A stretch of 64,000 bases of DNA, from assembly GCF_049800955.1 (NCBI RefSeq), contig NZ_JBNAGA010000001.1, positions 1,984,001 to 2,048,000 on the forward strand. The letters run 5' to 3'. Below are positions 8,983-18,208 of the stretch, piece by piece. Within the stretch, counting starts at the first letter, position 1. Each line of letters starts with the position of its first letter. The notes under the pieces were generated by a model that saw nothing but the letters and a program-made list of their open reading frames with translations, was not told the DNA's origin and ran no database searches. The position numbers were made by a program, and so were the translations under genes. This DNA comes from JAKVBH01 sp049800955 (GTDB taxonomy: Bacteria; Pseudomonadota; Alphaproteobacteria; Rhodobacterales; Rhodobacteraceae).

Positions 8983-9213
8983 ATGAAAGACGATCTGTGG
9001 CGTCGCGATGAGATCGAGAGCCCTTGCGTGAAAATCTGCGTCGTGCATCCGCAGGCGCGGATATGTACCGGTTGCCTGCGTTCGATTGACGAGATCACGC
9101 AATGGTCGAAGATGTCTCCTGAGGCGCGCCGCGAGGTCATGGCCAGCCTGCCGGAACGCAAAGGCCTCCTGCAAAAGCGCCGGGGCGGGCGCGCCGCGCG
9201 GCTCAAGCGATAA
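8983..9213 (+). CDS. DUF1289 family protein
   Basis: A 76-residue basic protein with four closely spaced cysteines in SPCVKICVVHPQARICTGC, the signature of DUF1289 (predicted metal or Fe-S binding). The rest, EITQWSKMSPEARREVM, is the conserved helical part. Two in-frame ATGs exist at 8977 and 8983; GAGGG six bases before the second makes 8983 the likelier start. It follows ruvX in the same direction and is probably co-transcribed. Biochemical function unknown. Confidence 0.88.
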   Translation: MKDDLWRRDEIESPCVKICVVHPQARICTGCLRSIDEITQWSKMSPEARREVMASLPERKGLLQKRRGGRAARLKR

Positions 9214-9258
9214 GGCAAGACGCGGGCGTTCAGGTCTATTGATCCGAAACCAGAGAGC

Positions 9259-10230
9259 TCAGATCGCAAAATCGCCCGAGACGAAAGAGATATTCTCCAG
9301 GCTGACAATCCCGGCCCCGCCGCGGATCACCATCACATCGCGCGCCTCATCTGCTGTGTCGCCGGGCTGCGAAATCTGAACAGTGACATCGCCGGAACCG
9401 TCCTCGGCTTCCTCAAGCGCAGCCGTCCAGGCGCCAAGCTCGTATGCAGGCAGGATGATCTGGATATCCTCATCCGCCTCAAAATCCGTAACCTCAGGCA
9501 CCTGCGCGCCAACCCAGTAGCCCGTCGCGAAATCATCCGACCCCGCCCCGCCTGTCGCCACATCGCCGGTGCCCAGCAATATCGCATCATCGCCTGCGCC
9601 GCCGTCGATCGTGTCGGGGTCCGCGCGGTCGGCATTGGCGAAGAACGAATTGTCGTTGCCATCGTAATAGGCGCCCAGCGTATCATCGCCCGCGCCGCCT
9701 TCGATCTGGTCAGACCCTTTGCCGCCATACAGGATGTCATCACCCGCGCCGCCTTGCAGCGTGTCATCGCCAGCCCCTGCAAACAGGGAGTCAGCACCGT
9801 CGCCGCCATCCAGCAGATCAGCAAAGCGGCCGCCGCTGAGGCCATCGTTGCCTGCCTCGCCGTAGAGCCGGTCGATCCCGTCGCCACCGTAGATCAGGTC
9901 ATCACCCGCACCGCCATGGACAATGTCGGCGCCATTTTCGCCATCGAGCGTATCATCGCCGCCTGAGCCGTGTATTTCGTCATCCCCGTCCGCGCCAAGG
10001 ATCGTATCCTCCCCGGACGAACCCGTTACCGTATCGGCCCCATCCAACGCATCCAGCAGATTTCCCGCCTCCGAGAGCGTCAAGGCGTCATCGCCATCGG
10101 TTGCAAATCCAGTGGCCGCATCGGAGCCTTCGGATGCGCCAGAGCTCGACCCGCCGTCATCCTCACCGCCGCCCAGAGCGTCGCCTCCGACAAAGAGAGC
10201 AGGCAATAACAACAAGAGCAGCATTTCCAT
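9259..10230 (-). CDS. Secreted RTX-repeat calcium-binding protein
   Basis: The 323-residue product begins with a hydrophobic stretch (MEMLLLLLLPALFVGG) and a Gly/Ser/Asp linker. Residues about 60-220 carry many nonapeptide repeats of the GGxGxDxL type (GGAGDDTL, GGAGDDIL, GGKGSDQI), which fold as a Ca2+-binding parallel beta-roll. The C-terminus (EVTDFEADEDIQI to SFVSGDFAI) resembles the secretion end of type I (ABC) exported RTX proteins. No enzymatic domain is present, so a structural or surface role is likely. The start has a strong GGAGGCGTCCT before the ATG. A CtrA-like site lies 31 bp upstream. Confidence 0.85.
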   Translation of the reverse strand: MEMLLLLLLPALFVGGDALGGGEDDGGSSSGASEGSDAATGFATDGDDALTLSEAGNLLDALDGADTVTGSSGEDTILGADGDDEIHGSGGDDTLDGENGADIVHGGAGDDLIYGGDGIDRLYGEAGNDGLSGGRFADLLDGGDGADSLFAGAGDDTLQGGAGDDILYGGKGSDQIEGGAGDDTLGAYYDGNDNSFFANADRADPDTIDGGAGDDAILLGTGDVATGGAGSDDFATGYWVGAQVPEVTDFEADEDIQIILPAYELGAWTAALEEAEDGSGDVTVQISQPGDTADEARDVMVIRGGAGIVSLENISFVSGDFAI

Positions 10231-10260
10231 AGGACGCCTCCGAACTGGTAACGCCGCATT

Positions 10261-10275
10261 TTAACTCTTTGTTAA
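10261..10275. promoter_or_regulatory. CtrA-type binding site TTAA-N7-TTAA
   Basis: The string TTAACTCTTTGTTAA matches exactly the alphaproteobacterial CtrA consensus of two TTAA half-sites seven bases apart. It lies 31 bp before the start codon of the RTX gene, within the only intergenic region that gene has, and overlaps a possible -10 (TAAAAT on the minus strand). In Rhodobacterales CtrA controls motility, gene transfer agents and some secreted proteins. A single short motif can arise by chance. Confidence 0.55.
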
Positions 10276-10360
10276 TACCTCTTGTCGAGTCCAACCCCAT
10301 GATAGGATTAGTAGCTGGCAACAATAGGCTGCCGTCGCGGTGGCTGTCGCCGCCTACGCA

Positions 10361-11134
10361 TCAGATTTGCCAAGATTCCCAATTGCTCAGGAGTTGCGGT
10401 CGGAAGTAAGCGATCGCGCGGCCAAGCGCATCGGACTGCGCATTTTCCCCCCAGGGGGCCACACCGTGCAAGAGATGTCGGTGCAGCAAAACCGCCTCGC
10501 CTGTTTTCAGCGGAAGGGTCTTGCGAGGGCATGTCTCGAAGACGTCGCGGCGTGTCCGGGTGTAGATCTCGGTCAGATCAAAGTCGGCCCACTGCGTGGC
10601 CGGCACATCGCGCAAGGCCGCGCTCAAAGCACGCCCCAAGGGGATATGGCTGCCATCCCAGACGACAAGCGGGCTCGCGTCGTGATCTGCCGCGTTCAGG
10701 GCAATGCCAAGGATCCAGGCATGCGGTTCGCGCAATTTGCGGCGGCGCGCCTCCCCTATGGGCAGGAGACCGTCCACATGTGCGGCGTCCCGGCGCATCC
10801 GGAAACCATAGGCCGCCTCGCTCTCGCCCACGCGCGGCTTGGGATAGCCTGCCCGCGTGACGGAAACCTGCGCGGCGTGCAAGTCCTGAGGCCCCATCAA
10901 AGCCTGCGCCGCGTCGAGCGCCTTACCCGTGAGCGGGACACCTGAGACCGTGCCTTTCGCATCATTGGGCAGGACATCCACACCAACAAACCACGTCTGC
11001 CCACAGACCCATTGTGCGGCATGATCGGGATGCGTGAGGCAGGGTTTGACCGCGCTCAAGGCCGCGTCAGCCCAAGCTCGGGTCGCAGGTTCTGCCGGGA
11101 ACCGGGCATAGCCCTTTGCGTCAAACTCCGTCAC
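10361..11134 (-). CDS. Phytanoyl-CoA dioxygenase-like 2-oxoglutarate/Fe(II) oxygenase family protein
   Basis: The 257-residue product shows the Fe(II) facial triad spacing expected of PhyH-like oxygenases: AHVDGL near residue 117, a distal histidine in LLHRHLLHGVAPW, and an arginine after it (GRAIAYFRP) for 2-oxoglutarate. The N-terminus EFDAKGYARFPAEPATRAWAD fits the same fold. Substrate cannot be inferred. The start is a GTG at 11132-11134, 17 bp downstream of the dusA stop on the same strand, so co-transcription with dusA is likely. Confidence 0.7.
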   Translation of the reverse strand: MTEFDAKGYARFPAEPATRAWADAALSAVKPCLTHPDHAAQWVCGQTWFVGVDVLPNDAKGTVSGVPLTGKALDAAQALMGPQDLHAAQVSVTRAGYPKPRVGESEAAYGFRMRRDAAHVDGLLPIGEARRRKLREPHAWILGIALNAADHDASPLVVWDGSHIPLGRALSAALRDVPATQWADFDLTEIYTRTRRDVFETCPRKTLPLKTGEAVLLHRHLLHGVAPWGENAQSDALGRAIAYFRPQLLSNWESWQI

Positions 11135-11151
11135 CGTGCGCCGCCTGCCCG

Positions 11152-12144
11152 TCAGGCTACAGAGCGCGATGGCGGCAGGGCGTTGAGCGCGGCCTCCACC
11201 AGATCCGGGCCCGCACCGGGCGTTGAGGCCCCTTCCGAGAGCGTCCTGCGCCAGGCGCGCGCCCCGGGGCGGCCCGCAAAAAGGCCCAGCATATGCCGCG
11301 TGATCGCATGCAGACGCACTCCCTCGCTCATCCGCGCCTCGATATAAGGCAGCATTTCACGTACGACCTCTTCCGGCGAAGACACGCGTTGCTCCCCAAA
11401 TATCCGCGCGTCTGCCGCGCCTAGAACATCCCATGGCGTGTGATAAGCCGCGCGCCCAATCATGACGCCATCCAACCCCGCATCGAGAAACGCCTCTGCC
11501 TGCTCCAACGTCGTGATGCCGCCATTGATCGAGATGTGCAAATGCGGAAAGAGCATCTTCATGCGCGAGACAAGCTCGTAGTCAAGCGGCGGAATATCCC
11601 TGTTTTCCTTGGGACTCAGCCCTTTGAGCCAGGCCTTGCGGGCGTGGATCGTGACGCGTTCCACACCGGCCGCGATGACCTGCGCCAGAAATTCCGGCAA
11701 AACCTCCTCCGGCATCTGATCATCCACACCGATCCGGCACTTCACCGTCACAGGAACATCGCTCGCCTCGCGCATCGCCCGACAACAGCGCGCAACAAGC
11801 GCCGGCTCGCGCATCAAAACCGCGCCAAACGTGCCCGATTGCACACGATCCGACGGGCATCCTACATTCAGGTTGATCTCGTCATATCCCGCCTGCGCGC
11901 CCAATCGTGCGGCCAGCGCGAGCTCTCGCGGATCAGAGCCGCCCAGTTGAAGCGCCACCGGATGCTCTTCGGCATTATACTGCAGAAGATGCACCGCCCC
12001 CCCGCGCACCAGCGCCGGCGCCGTGACCATCTCGGTATAGAGCAAGGCCTGCCGCGAGATCAGCCGATGCATGTAGCGACAATGCCTGTCGGTCCAATCC
12101 ATCATGGGTGCGACGGATAATCTGGCGTGTTGAGTGAGCTGCAT
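11152..12144 (-). CDS. dusA: tRNA-dihydrouridine(20/20a) synthase DusA
   Basis: DusA uses FMN and NADPH to reduce uridine 20/20a in the D-loop of tRNAs. The 330-residue product has the N-terminal SVAPMMDWTDRHCRYMHR, the catalytic-cysteine motif NLNVGCPSDRVQSGTFGA, VTVKCRIGVDD, and INGGITT, which together identify the DusA subgroup rather than DusB or DusC. Length is typical. A 2OG-oxygenase-like gene follows after 17 bp. Confidence 0.95.
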   Translation of the reverse strand: MQLTQHARLSVAPMMDWTDRHCRYMHRLISRQALLYTEMVTAPALVRGGAVHLLQYNAEEHPVALQLGGSDPRELALAARLGAQAGYDEINLNVGCPSDRVQSGTFGAVLMREPALVARCCRAMREASDVPVTVKCRIGVDDQMPEEVLPEFLAQVIAAGVERVTIHARKAWLKGLSPKENRDIPPLDYELVSRMKMLFPHLHISINGGITTLEQAEAFLDAGLDGVMIGRAAYHTPWDVLGAADARIFGEQRVSSPEEVVREMLPYIEARMSEGVRLHAITRHMLGLFAGRPGARAWRRTLSEGASTPGAGPDLVEAALNALPPSRSVA

Positions 12145-12272
12145 TGCGCTGAACTCTATCGTTGGGGCGGAGGCTGTGGATGTGCAGAAGCGAGGACATT
12201 CCCTGCGCGCGCCTGACTACTGGAAAAGAGAGCCTGAGGCAATTGCATCGCCGGGAGGATGCTCGTCTTCCC

Positions 12273-13670
12273 TCAGGTTGCGGACGGCGCCGTCGCGCGC
12301 CCGCCGGGCCAAAACCCGCCCAGCTCTCGGATCGCGAGATGGCGCACGATGACAAAGCCGATCATGCCGCCCGTAATCACCGCCGCCGCCGTGCCGAACC
12401 AGACACCCGTTTCGTCAAATCCCAGCAGGCCCACGAAAACCCAGACAAAAAACGCGATGCCGAAGCCTTGTCGATACAAGCTGATCCAGACTGTCCAAAC
12501 CGGGCGTTTGAGCGCCTGCAGGAAGGAGTTGATCGCAAACAGCATCATGTAGACGGGCAGGATGACCGATTCCACGCGCAGATAGGCCAGCCCGACGCGG
12601 ACCACTTCCGGATCGGCATTGAACAGGGACAAAACACGTCCCCCGAAAATCCACAGGATGGGGAACGCGATCACGCACATGATGACCCCGGTCTTCCAGC
12701 AGAAAAAGAGCGCCTCGCGCACCCGATCATGATGTCCTGCCCCGAAATTTTGCGAGGCAATGGGCAAAAGCGCGCCCGTCATGCCCAGGATTGGCAAGAG
12801 CAGGATTTGCTCCAGCCGGATAGCCACGCCGTAGCCCGCAATGGCGTGTTCGCCAAAGGTCTTGAGGGCAAATTGCATGACGAACCCTGCGAGCAACATG
12901 ACAAGGAATGAGACACCCGTTGGCAAAACCTGCCAGAAAATCTCTGTGAATTTCGAGAGGCTTGGCCGGAAATGCCCGGCCGCAAGGTCCGCCATCGAAT
13001 TGCGCCCCAATACCTGCAGGATCATGTAGATCATCACGCCGCTCTGACAGAGCACGGTGGACACCGCCAACCCGTCAAAGCCGATGCCGCCCCAGACGCC
13101 CGGAATGCCAAACATGAAAAACGGATTGAGCACGACATTGGCAAAAAACGCGACCACAAGCGCGCGCTGATAGGATTTGCTGTCGCCATGGGCCTGCAAG
13201 ATACCGTTGCAGGCAAAGGCCAAAAGGAAGCCGGGCAAGGCGAAGGTCAGGATATCGAAATAGCGCAGGCCCGCGTCACGATAGGCGCCGGGCTCGGAGA
13301 CAAGTTGGATCAGGGCCGGGCCATAAAACTGCCCCGCGACCGCAAGAAGCGCCGCGCCAATTGCGCCGAAGCTCAGACCTTGCGCAGCAAGATCGCGGGC
13401 CGCAGGCTTGTCGCCCGCTCCAATCCGGTTGCCCACAAGCGCGCCCATGGCAGCGCCGAGGCCAATGCCCACCGCCATGGCAAGATAAAACGCCTGCGTG
13501 CCAAGAGCGAGCCCCGCTTGCGCGGATGTAGAAAGCAGGCCCGCAAAAAACATATCAACGACGTTATAGAGCGTGCTGAAGAGCATCCCAATGGCCGCCG
13601 GGATCGCCAGAGTACGGAAATGGCCAGAGATTGGGCCTTTGGTCAGATCAACGTCTGGTGTAGCTGCCAT
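12273..13670 (-). CDS. MATE family efflux transporter
   Basis: A 465-residue polytopic inner-membrane protein with about twelve hydrophobic segments in two related halves. The N-terminus contains the MATE signature region PAAIGMLFSTLYNVVDMFFAG. Such exporters use Na+ or H+ gradients to expel drugs and metabolites. The ATG at 13668-13670 has AGGGGG six bases upstream and is preferred to the ATG ten codons earlier. It lies 128 bp from dusA on the same strand and has no local regulator; substrate unknown. Confidence 0.88.
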   Translation of the reverse strand: MAATPDVDLTKGPISGHFRTLAIPAAIGMLFSTLYNVVDMFFAGLLSTSAQAGLALGTQAFYLAMAVGIGLGAAMGALVGNRIGAGDKPAARDLAAQGLSFGAIGAALLAVAGQFYGPALIQLVSEPGAYRDAGLRYFDILTFALPGFLLAFACNGILQAHGDSKSYQRALVVAFFANVVLNPFFMFGIPGVWGGIGFDGLAVSTVLCQSGVMIYMILQVLGRNSMADLAAGHFRPSLSKFTEIFWQVLPTGVSFLVMLLAGFVMQFALKTFGEHAIAGYGVAIRLEQILLLPILGMTGALLPIASQNFGAGHHDRVREALFFCWKTGVIMCVIAFPILWIFGGRVLSLFNADPEVVRVGLAYLRVESVILPVYMMLFAINSFLQALKRPVWTVWISLYRQGFGIAFFVWVFVGLLGFDETGVWFGTAAAVITGGMIGFVIVRHLAIRELGGFWPGGRATAPSAT

Positions 13671-13791
13671 GTCCGGCCCCCTGGATGCGCCGCGCCCCAT
13701 GATGGAGCGCCTTAGGCTCTGACCTAGAGCGCTTCCAGTGGCATTGCACGTCTAATCGCGACGCAGATCCGCACAGGCTTTGTGCAGCGCG

Positions 13792-15300
13792 TCAAAAGAC
13801 ATCGAGAACACCGCCCTCGCGATGTTCAATGAAGACCTTGGGGCGCTCCGGCCGCGCAGAGGCCGTCGGTACCGCCCCTGCCTGTGCGGCACGGGCGGCA
13901 AGATCTTCCACCTTGATGACGGGCAACCCGTCCCTGGCACAGGCCCGCGCCAGCTCTGGGCGCGCCGGGTTAATGGCCACGGCCTCTGGCGTCACGATCG
14001 CATCGACATCTGCGCCCGGCGTTGTGATGGTCTGGACCTCTTTCACGATCTTGGCATGCCCGCCCGCGCTGAGATCGGTTGTGACAATGCTGAGAGACGC
14101 GCCCGCGGCTGCATCAGGGTGCCCCCCCGGGCCCCCCAATATCCTGCCCTGCGCGCCAAGCGCGACATTGACGTTAAACCCGCAATCCACCTCGACCGCC
14201 CCCAGCAGCATGACATCCAGTTGCGACACGATGTTGTTCTCCAATGGGCTCGCATACCGCGCGGCAGACATCATGTGATGGGACGGGGTCTCAATGGCAG
14301 AGGCCACAGCCGCCCGGTCAAAGCACTGCACGTCATGGATCTCCCGGAAGAGCCCGGCCCTGAGCAACGCCACATGCGCGCCGGTGATGCCCCCGGACAG
14401 AAACCCACCTGTCACGCCCTGCGCAACCATGGCGCGGCCAATCTCGGGCACACAGGCCAGCGAAAATCCTCCTGCACCACTTTGCAGGCACAGACCCTCC
14501 TGCAGCAGCCCGGACGCCGCAACAACATCTGCCGTCAGCGCGGCAATGGCGCGGGCCTGCGCGGTCCGGGACGGGGCCGTTGTCGCCGTGGCAAGACCGG
14601 ATGGATCGCCAGCCGTTTCCACCTCGACAACGGCATCGATAAAGCGACCCTCGATATCACAGCACGCCAGCCGCGCGTCTTGCAGCTTGCCCGCAACAAC
14701 AACGCTTTGGCGCGCATAGAGCGCATCGACCGCAGCATAGCCCAAGGGGCCACAGGCTGCAGGCTCCGCCCGACCTGTCGCATCCCCGCATGCGCGCGCA
14801 ACAGGCGCCGCAATAAAAGCCGCATCAACGCGGAGTGCGCCAGACGCCAAAGCGCGCGCCCGTCCACCGTGGGACTGCAAAATGGCCACGCCCGGCAACT
14901 TGCCCGCCTGCACCGCATCTGCCACGGGGCCGCGCATGTAATCCGTCGCTATATGGGCAATCGTGCCGTCTTCCAGCGCTGAGACCAACGGAGCATGGAC
15001 GGGAAAGATCGAGCTGGGTGCCAGCGTCAAGCCCCGCAACCCCCGGCGCTGCGCCAGAGCGATCACGGAATTCATCACGCTATCACCGTTGCGGTAATGA
15101 TGATGGAAAGAGAGCACATCGCCATTTTTGAGCTGAAAGCGCTCAAACACGTCCTCAAGCCTGTCGAGGCGCTTGTCGGTCACATCATTGGCAGCTCTGG
15201 GCGACACTTTGGCAGGCAGGGCCGCGCCGGGCACATGAGGTCCCAAAGCCCCAAGCGGGCTTGTTTGGGGCCAGCTATGTGGATTGTTTGCACTGGCCAT
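13792..15300 (-). CDS. citF: Citrate lyase alpha subunit (citrate CoA-transferase) homologue, orphan
   Basis: The 502-residue product resembles CitF, the acetyl-ACP:citrate ACP-transferase subunit of citrate lyase, throughout: DVLSFHHHYRNGD, LAPSSIFPVHAPL, GGFLSGGITGAHV and NVALGAQGRILGGPGGHPD. The start at 15300 has AGGAGGG five bases upstream. Citrate lyase needs CitE (beta), CitD (acyl carrier) and CitC/CitX/CitG for the prosthetic group, and none of these genes is nearby. It may act with partners encoded elsewhere, or as a CoA-transferase on another acid. Divergent from the CbiX-like gene. Confidence 0.85.
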   Translation of the reverse strand: MASANNPHSWPQTSPLGALGPHVPGAALPAKVSPRAANDVTDKRLDRLEDVFERFQLKNGDVLSFHHHYRNGDSVMNSVIALAQRRGLRGLTLAPSSIFPVHAPLVSALEDGTIAHIATDYMRGPVADAVQAGKLPGVAILQSHGGRARALASGALRVDAAFIAAPVARACGDATGRAEPAACGPLGYAAVDALYARQSVVVAGKLQDARLACCDIEGRFIDAVVEVETAGDPSGLATATTAPSRTAQARAIAALTADVVAASGLLQEGLCLQSGAGGFSLACVPEIGRAMVAQGVTGGFLSGGITGAHVALLRAGLFREIHDVQCFDRAAVASAIETPSHHMMSAARYASPLENNIVSQLDVMLLGAVEVDCGFNVNVALGAQGRILGGPGGHPDAAAGASLSIVTTDLSAGGHAKIVKEVQTITTPGADVDAIVTPEAVAINPARPELARACARDGLPVIKVEDLAARAAQAGAVPTASARPERPKVFIEHREGGVLDVF

Positions 15301-15422
15301 GACAGCCCTCCTCTCTGCCATTCACCCATCATGGCTTGCGTTCCCCTCGGGGTAAGCGCCACAGCCACTGGACGCAAGCGCACAGACCGCTAAGCTCTCG
15401 CGCAGCTAACCCGAGGTGCCGC

Positions 15423-16121
15423 GTGCGAAAAGCTCTTATCGTCAGCCATGGACAACCGTCCGCGCCCGAGGTGGGCCAGCGCGAGATTGAAGCCTTTGCC
15501 GCTTCTGTGAGCGCCGCAAGCGATCTGCTGGACGTTCAGGGCGTTTCACTGGCGGCCCCCGATGCGTTGGAGGCCATGGTCGCCACGCTGCCCGAGGGCG
15601 CGCCGCTCTACCCGCTTTTCATGGCCGATGGCTGGTTCACGCAGGTGCAATTGCCCAAACGGCTGGGCACCGCGCCCCTGCATATTCTGCCACCCTTCGG
15701 CGGCGATCCGGGCTTGCCCGAATTTGTGGCGGGATGGCTTGCGAAACTAACCGCAGACACTGGCCCGCCCGCCGCGGAGCGGACGCTCGTTGTGGCAGGT
15801 CACGGCTCCGGGCGCAGCCCCCGCCCTGCATGGGTCACCCGGGCCTTTGCCGCGTCTGTTCAGCATATGCTGCCGTTCGCGGAGGTCCGAACGGGCTTTG
15901 TGGAGCAACCACCCAGCCTAGAAGAGGTTCTGAGCGGTCTTGGTCCGGATGACATTTGCCTTCCGTTCTTCGCCACCAAACGCGGCCATGTTCTCGAAGA
16001 CCTGCCGGAGGCCGCCAGAGCTGCCGGGTTTATCGGGCACATGCTAGAGCCCATAGGCACCCATCGGGAGATGCCGCGCTTTATCGCGCATTCCATCGAA
16101 CGCGCCCTCACGCGCAGCTGA
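15423..16121 (+). CDS. CbiX/sirohydrochlorin chelatase-like protein
   Basis: The 232-residue product begins (GTG start) VRKALIVSHGQPSAPEVGQ and has VVAGHGSGRSPRPA in its second half. This duplicated HG layout matches the CbiX/SirB chelatase superfamily, where histidines hold Co2+ or Fe2+ for insertion into sirohydrochlorin. The GTG at 15423 follows GAGG. The protein is near the size of two fused CbiX units. There are no cobalamin or siroheme genes around it, so its true metal and tetrapyrrole are uncertain. Confidence 0.72.
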   Translation: MRKALIVSHGQPSAPEVGQREIEAFAASVSAASDLLDVQGVSLAAPDALEAMVATLPEGAPLYPLFMADGWFTQVQLPKRLGTAPLHILPPFGGDPGLPEFVAGWLAKLTADTGPPAAERTLVVAGHGSGRSPRPAWVTRAFAASVQHMLPFAEVRTGFVEQPPSLEEVLSGLGPDDICLPFFATKRGHVLEDLPEAARAAGFIGHMLEPIGTHREMPRFIAHSIERALTRS

Positions 16122-16186
16122 TCAAACGCGCCCTTGGCGCTTCGAATCGTCTTTCCCTGCCCCGCGTGACGGGGCATGCTTGGCAG

Positions 16187-18190
16187 ATGAATATTCGCAC
16201 CGACTTTCCCTTCAAGATCGCTGTCACCGAAGATCAGCGCATCACCCTGCCCGATGGGACGGACCTCTCCGCCCGCCTGTGGCGACCTGAGAGCCAGGAG
16301 CCCGTCCCGCTGATCCTTGAGTTTCTCCCCTACCGCAAACGCGACGGGACGATTGCCCGCGATGAGATGATGCATCCGTGGTACGCGGGTCACGGCTATG
16401 CCTGCCTGCGTGTCGATATGCGCGGCAATGGCGAGAGCGGCGGGCTCATGGAGGATGAATACACCGCGCAAGAATTGCAGGATGCCTGCGATGTGATTGC
16501 CTGGGCGCGCGCGCAACCCTGGTGCACGGGCAAGGTTGGGATGCAGGGCATCAGCTGGGGCGGGTTCAACGCCTTGCAGGTCGCCGCTTTGCAACCCGAG
16601 GGGCTGGAGGCCATCATCACCATTTGCTCCACCGTGGATCGCTATGCCGATGACATCCACTACAAGGGCGGATGCCTGTTGGGCGAGAATTTCGGCTGGG
16701 CCAGTCAGATGTGGTCCTATTCCTCCCGGCCGCCTGATCCGGCGCTTGTCGGCGATCAATGGCGCGAGATGTGGCGCGCGCGGCTGGAGGCGCAACCGTT
16801 TTTGCTCTCCACGTGGCTGCGCCACCAACACCGCGATGCGTACTGGGAGCATGGGTCGGTCTGCGAGGATTACAGCCGTCTCAAGGCCAAGGTCCTGAGC
16901 GTTGGCGGCTGGGCTGATGGCTATCGCAACACAATTGCCCATCTGGTGGAGAACGTGCCCGGGACCAAAGGGATCGTGGGCCCGTGGAACCACAAATACC
17001 CCTTCTATGCCGGGCCTGAGCCGCGCATCGGCTTTCTACAGGAAGCCAAGCGCTGGTGGGATCGCTGGCTCAAAGGGATCGAGACCGGCGTCGAGGATGA
17101 CCCGGATATGCGGCTCTGGCTGATGTACTCCTTGCGGCCCAAACCCTGGTTTGACGCACGTCCCGGGCAGTGGATCGCTGAGCCGGACTGGACGCAGACC
17201 GAGATCAAATCGCAATCCTTTGTCCTGACGCAGGACGGGAGCTTGAACGCTGAGCTCCCGACGGCGCCTCGGCCTTTTGAGATCTATGTCAACAGCCCCG
17301 CCCATTGCGGCGCGGCGGCGGGAGAGTTCTTTCCCTTTGCCTTTGACGCCGAATTGCCCGTTGATCAGCGCCAAGACGATGCCTTCTCGGCTTGTTTCGA
17401 CGCCGATGTGGCACAAGAAGAGTGCGACATCGTGGGCGCGCCCAACGTCAGGTTACGCCTGACGCCAGAGGGCGAGACCGGCCTTGTCGCGGTGCGGCTC
17501 ACAGATGTCTTCCCCGATGGTACCTCCGCCATGATTACATGGGGCTATCTCAACCTTTGCCACCATGAGAGCCATGCATCGCCCGAGGCGCTCACGCCCG
17601 GCGCGCCCATCGATGTGACCCTGACGCTTGATCAGATCGCTTATCGCTTGCCTGCGGGCCATCGGCTGCGGCTTGCTGTCTCGACGCAATATTGGCCAAC
17701 CCTCTGGCCCCCTGCCCATGCCAAAGGTCTCACGATCACAGGCGGCGCGCTTTCGCTGCCCGTGCGCCCTACGGCGACGGATGCGGAATGGCGCTTCGAG
17801 CCACCGGAAACATCGCCCCCTTGGGACCATGAGGTTTTGCGCGCAGCAAGCTACGCGCGCGATCAACATGTCGACATGCGCACCGGCACGCAAACCTTGC
17901 GCTTTACCATGGACAACGGCCTGAACCGTGATCTGGCCCATGGCCTCGCATCCGGGTCAGGCAGTGTCGAGACATGGACCATCGGCGAAGACCCCCTCTC
18001 TGCCCAAGCGGAGATCACATGGGAGCAGGAGCTTAGACGCGACGATTGGGACGTGCGGACCCAGACCAGTTCGAATTTCTGGTGCGACGCCACGCATTTC
18101 CATTTCAAGGCAACTCTGACGGCGTATATCGGCGACGATGTCTTCTTCGAAAAAACCCTGACGGACGCAATCCCCCGCGATCTGATCTAG
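16187..18190 (+). CDS. CocE/NonD family hydrolase (X-Pro dipeptidyl-peptidase-like)
   Basis: A 667-residue alpha/beta hydrolase. The N-terminal part has the S15/CocE core with the nucleophile elbow GISWGG (about residue 123) and LILEFLPYRKRDG at the start; the C-terminal ~240 residues form the jelly-roll domain seen in X-Pro peptidases and cocaine esterase (VRLTDVFPDGTSAMITWG). No signal peptide, so it is probably cytoplasmic. It hydrolyses esters or peptides; the exact substrate is unknown. It lies 65 bp after the CbiX-like gene and just upstream of iolG, from which it is separated by an operator-like palindrome. Confidence 0.87.
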   Translation: MNIRTDFPFKIAVTEDQRITLPDGTDLSARLWRPESQEPVPLILEFLPYRKRDGTIARDEMMHPWYAGHGYACLRVDMRGNGESGGLMEDEYTAQELQDACDVIAWARAQPWCTGKVGMQGISWGGFNALQVAALQPEGLEAIITICSTVDRYADDIHYKGGCLLGENFGWASQMWSYSSRPPDPALVGDQWREMWRARLEAQPFLLSTWLRHQHRDAYWEHGSVCEDYSRLKAKVLSVGGWADGYRNTIAHLVENVPGTKGIVGPWNHKYPFYAGPEPRIGFLQEAKRWWDRWLKGIETGVEDDPDMRLWLMYSLRPKPWFDARPGQWIAEPDWTQTEIKSQSFVLTQDGSLNAELPTAPRPFEIYVNSPAHCGAAAGEFFPFAFDAELPVDQRQDDAFSACFDADVAQEECDIVGAPNVRLRLTPEGETGLVAVRLTDVFPDGTSAMITWGYLNLCHHESHASPEALTPGAPIDVTLTLDQIAYRLPAGHRLRLAVSTQYWPTLWPPAHAKGLTITGGALSLPVRPTATDAEWRFEPPETSPPWDHEVLRAASYARDQHVDMRTGTQTLRFTMDNGLNRDLAHGLASGSGSVETWTIGEDPLSAQAEITWEQELRRDDWDVRTQTSSNFWCDATHFHFKATLTAYIGDDVFFEKTLTDAIPRDLI

Positions 18191-18208
18191 GCGCAGGTGA
18201 CAGGGCGC

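Noticed and set aside
9700..10050. Repetitive DNA in the RTX gene as a possible CRISPR or tandem-repeat locus
   Set aside because: The periodicity is that of GGxGxDxL codons in a coding sequence; repeats are imperfect and there are no spacers.
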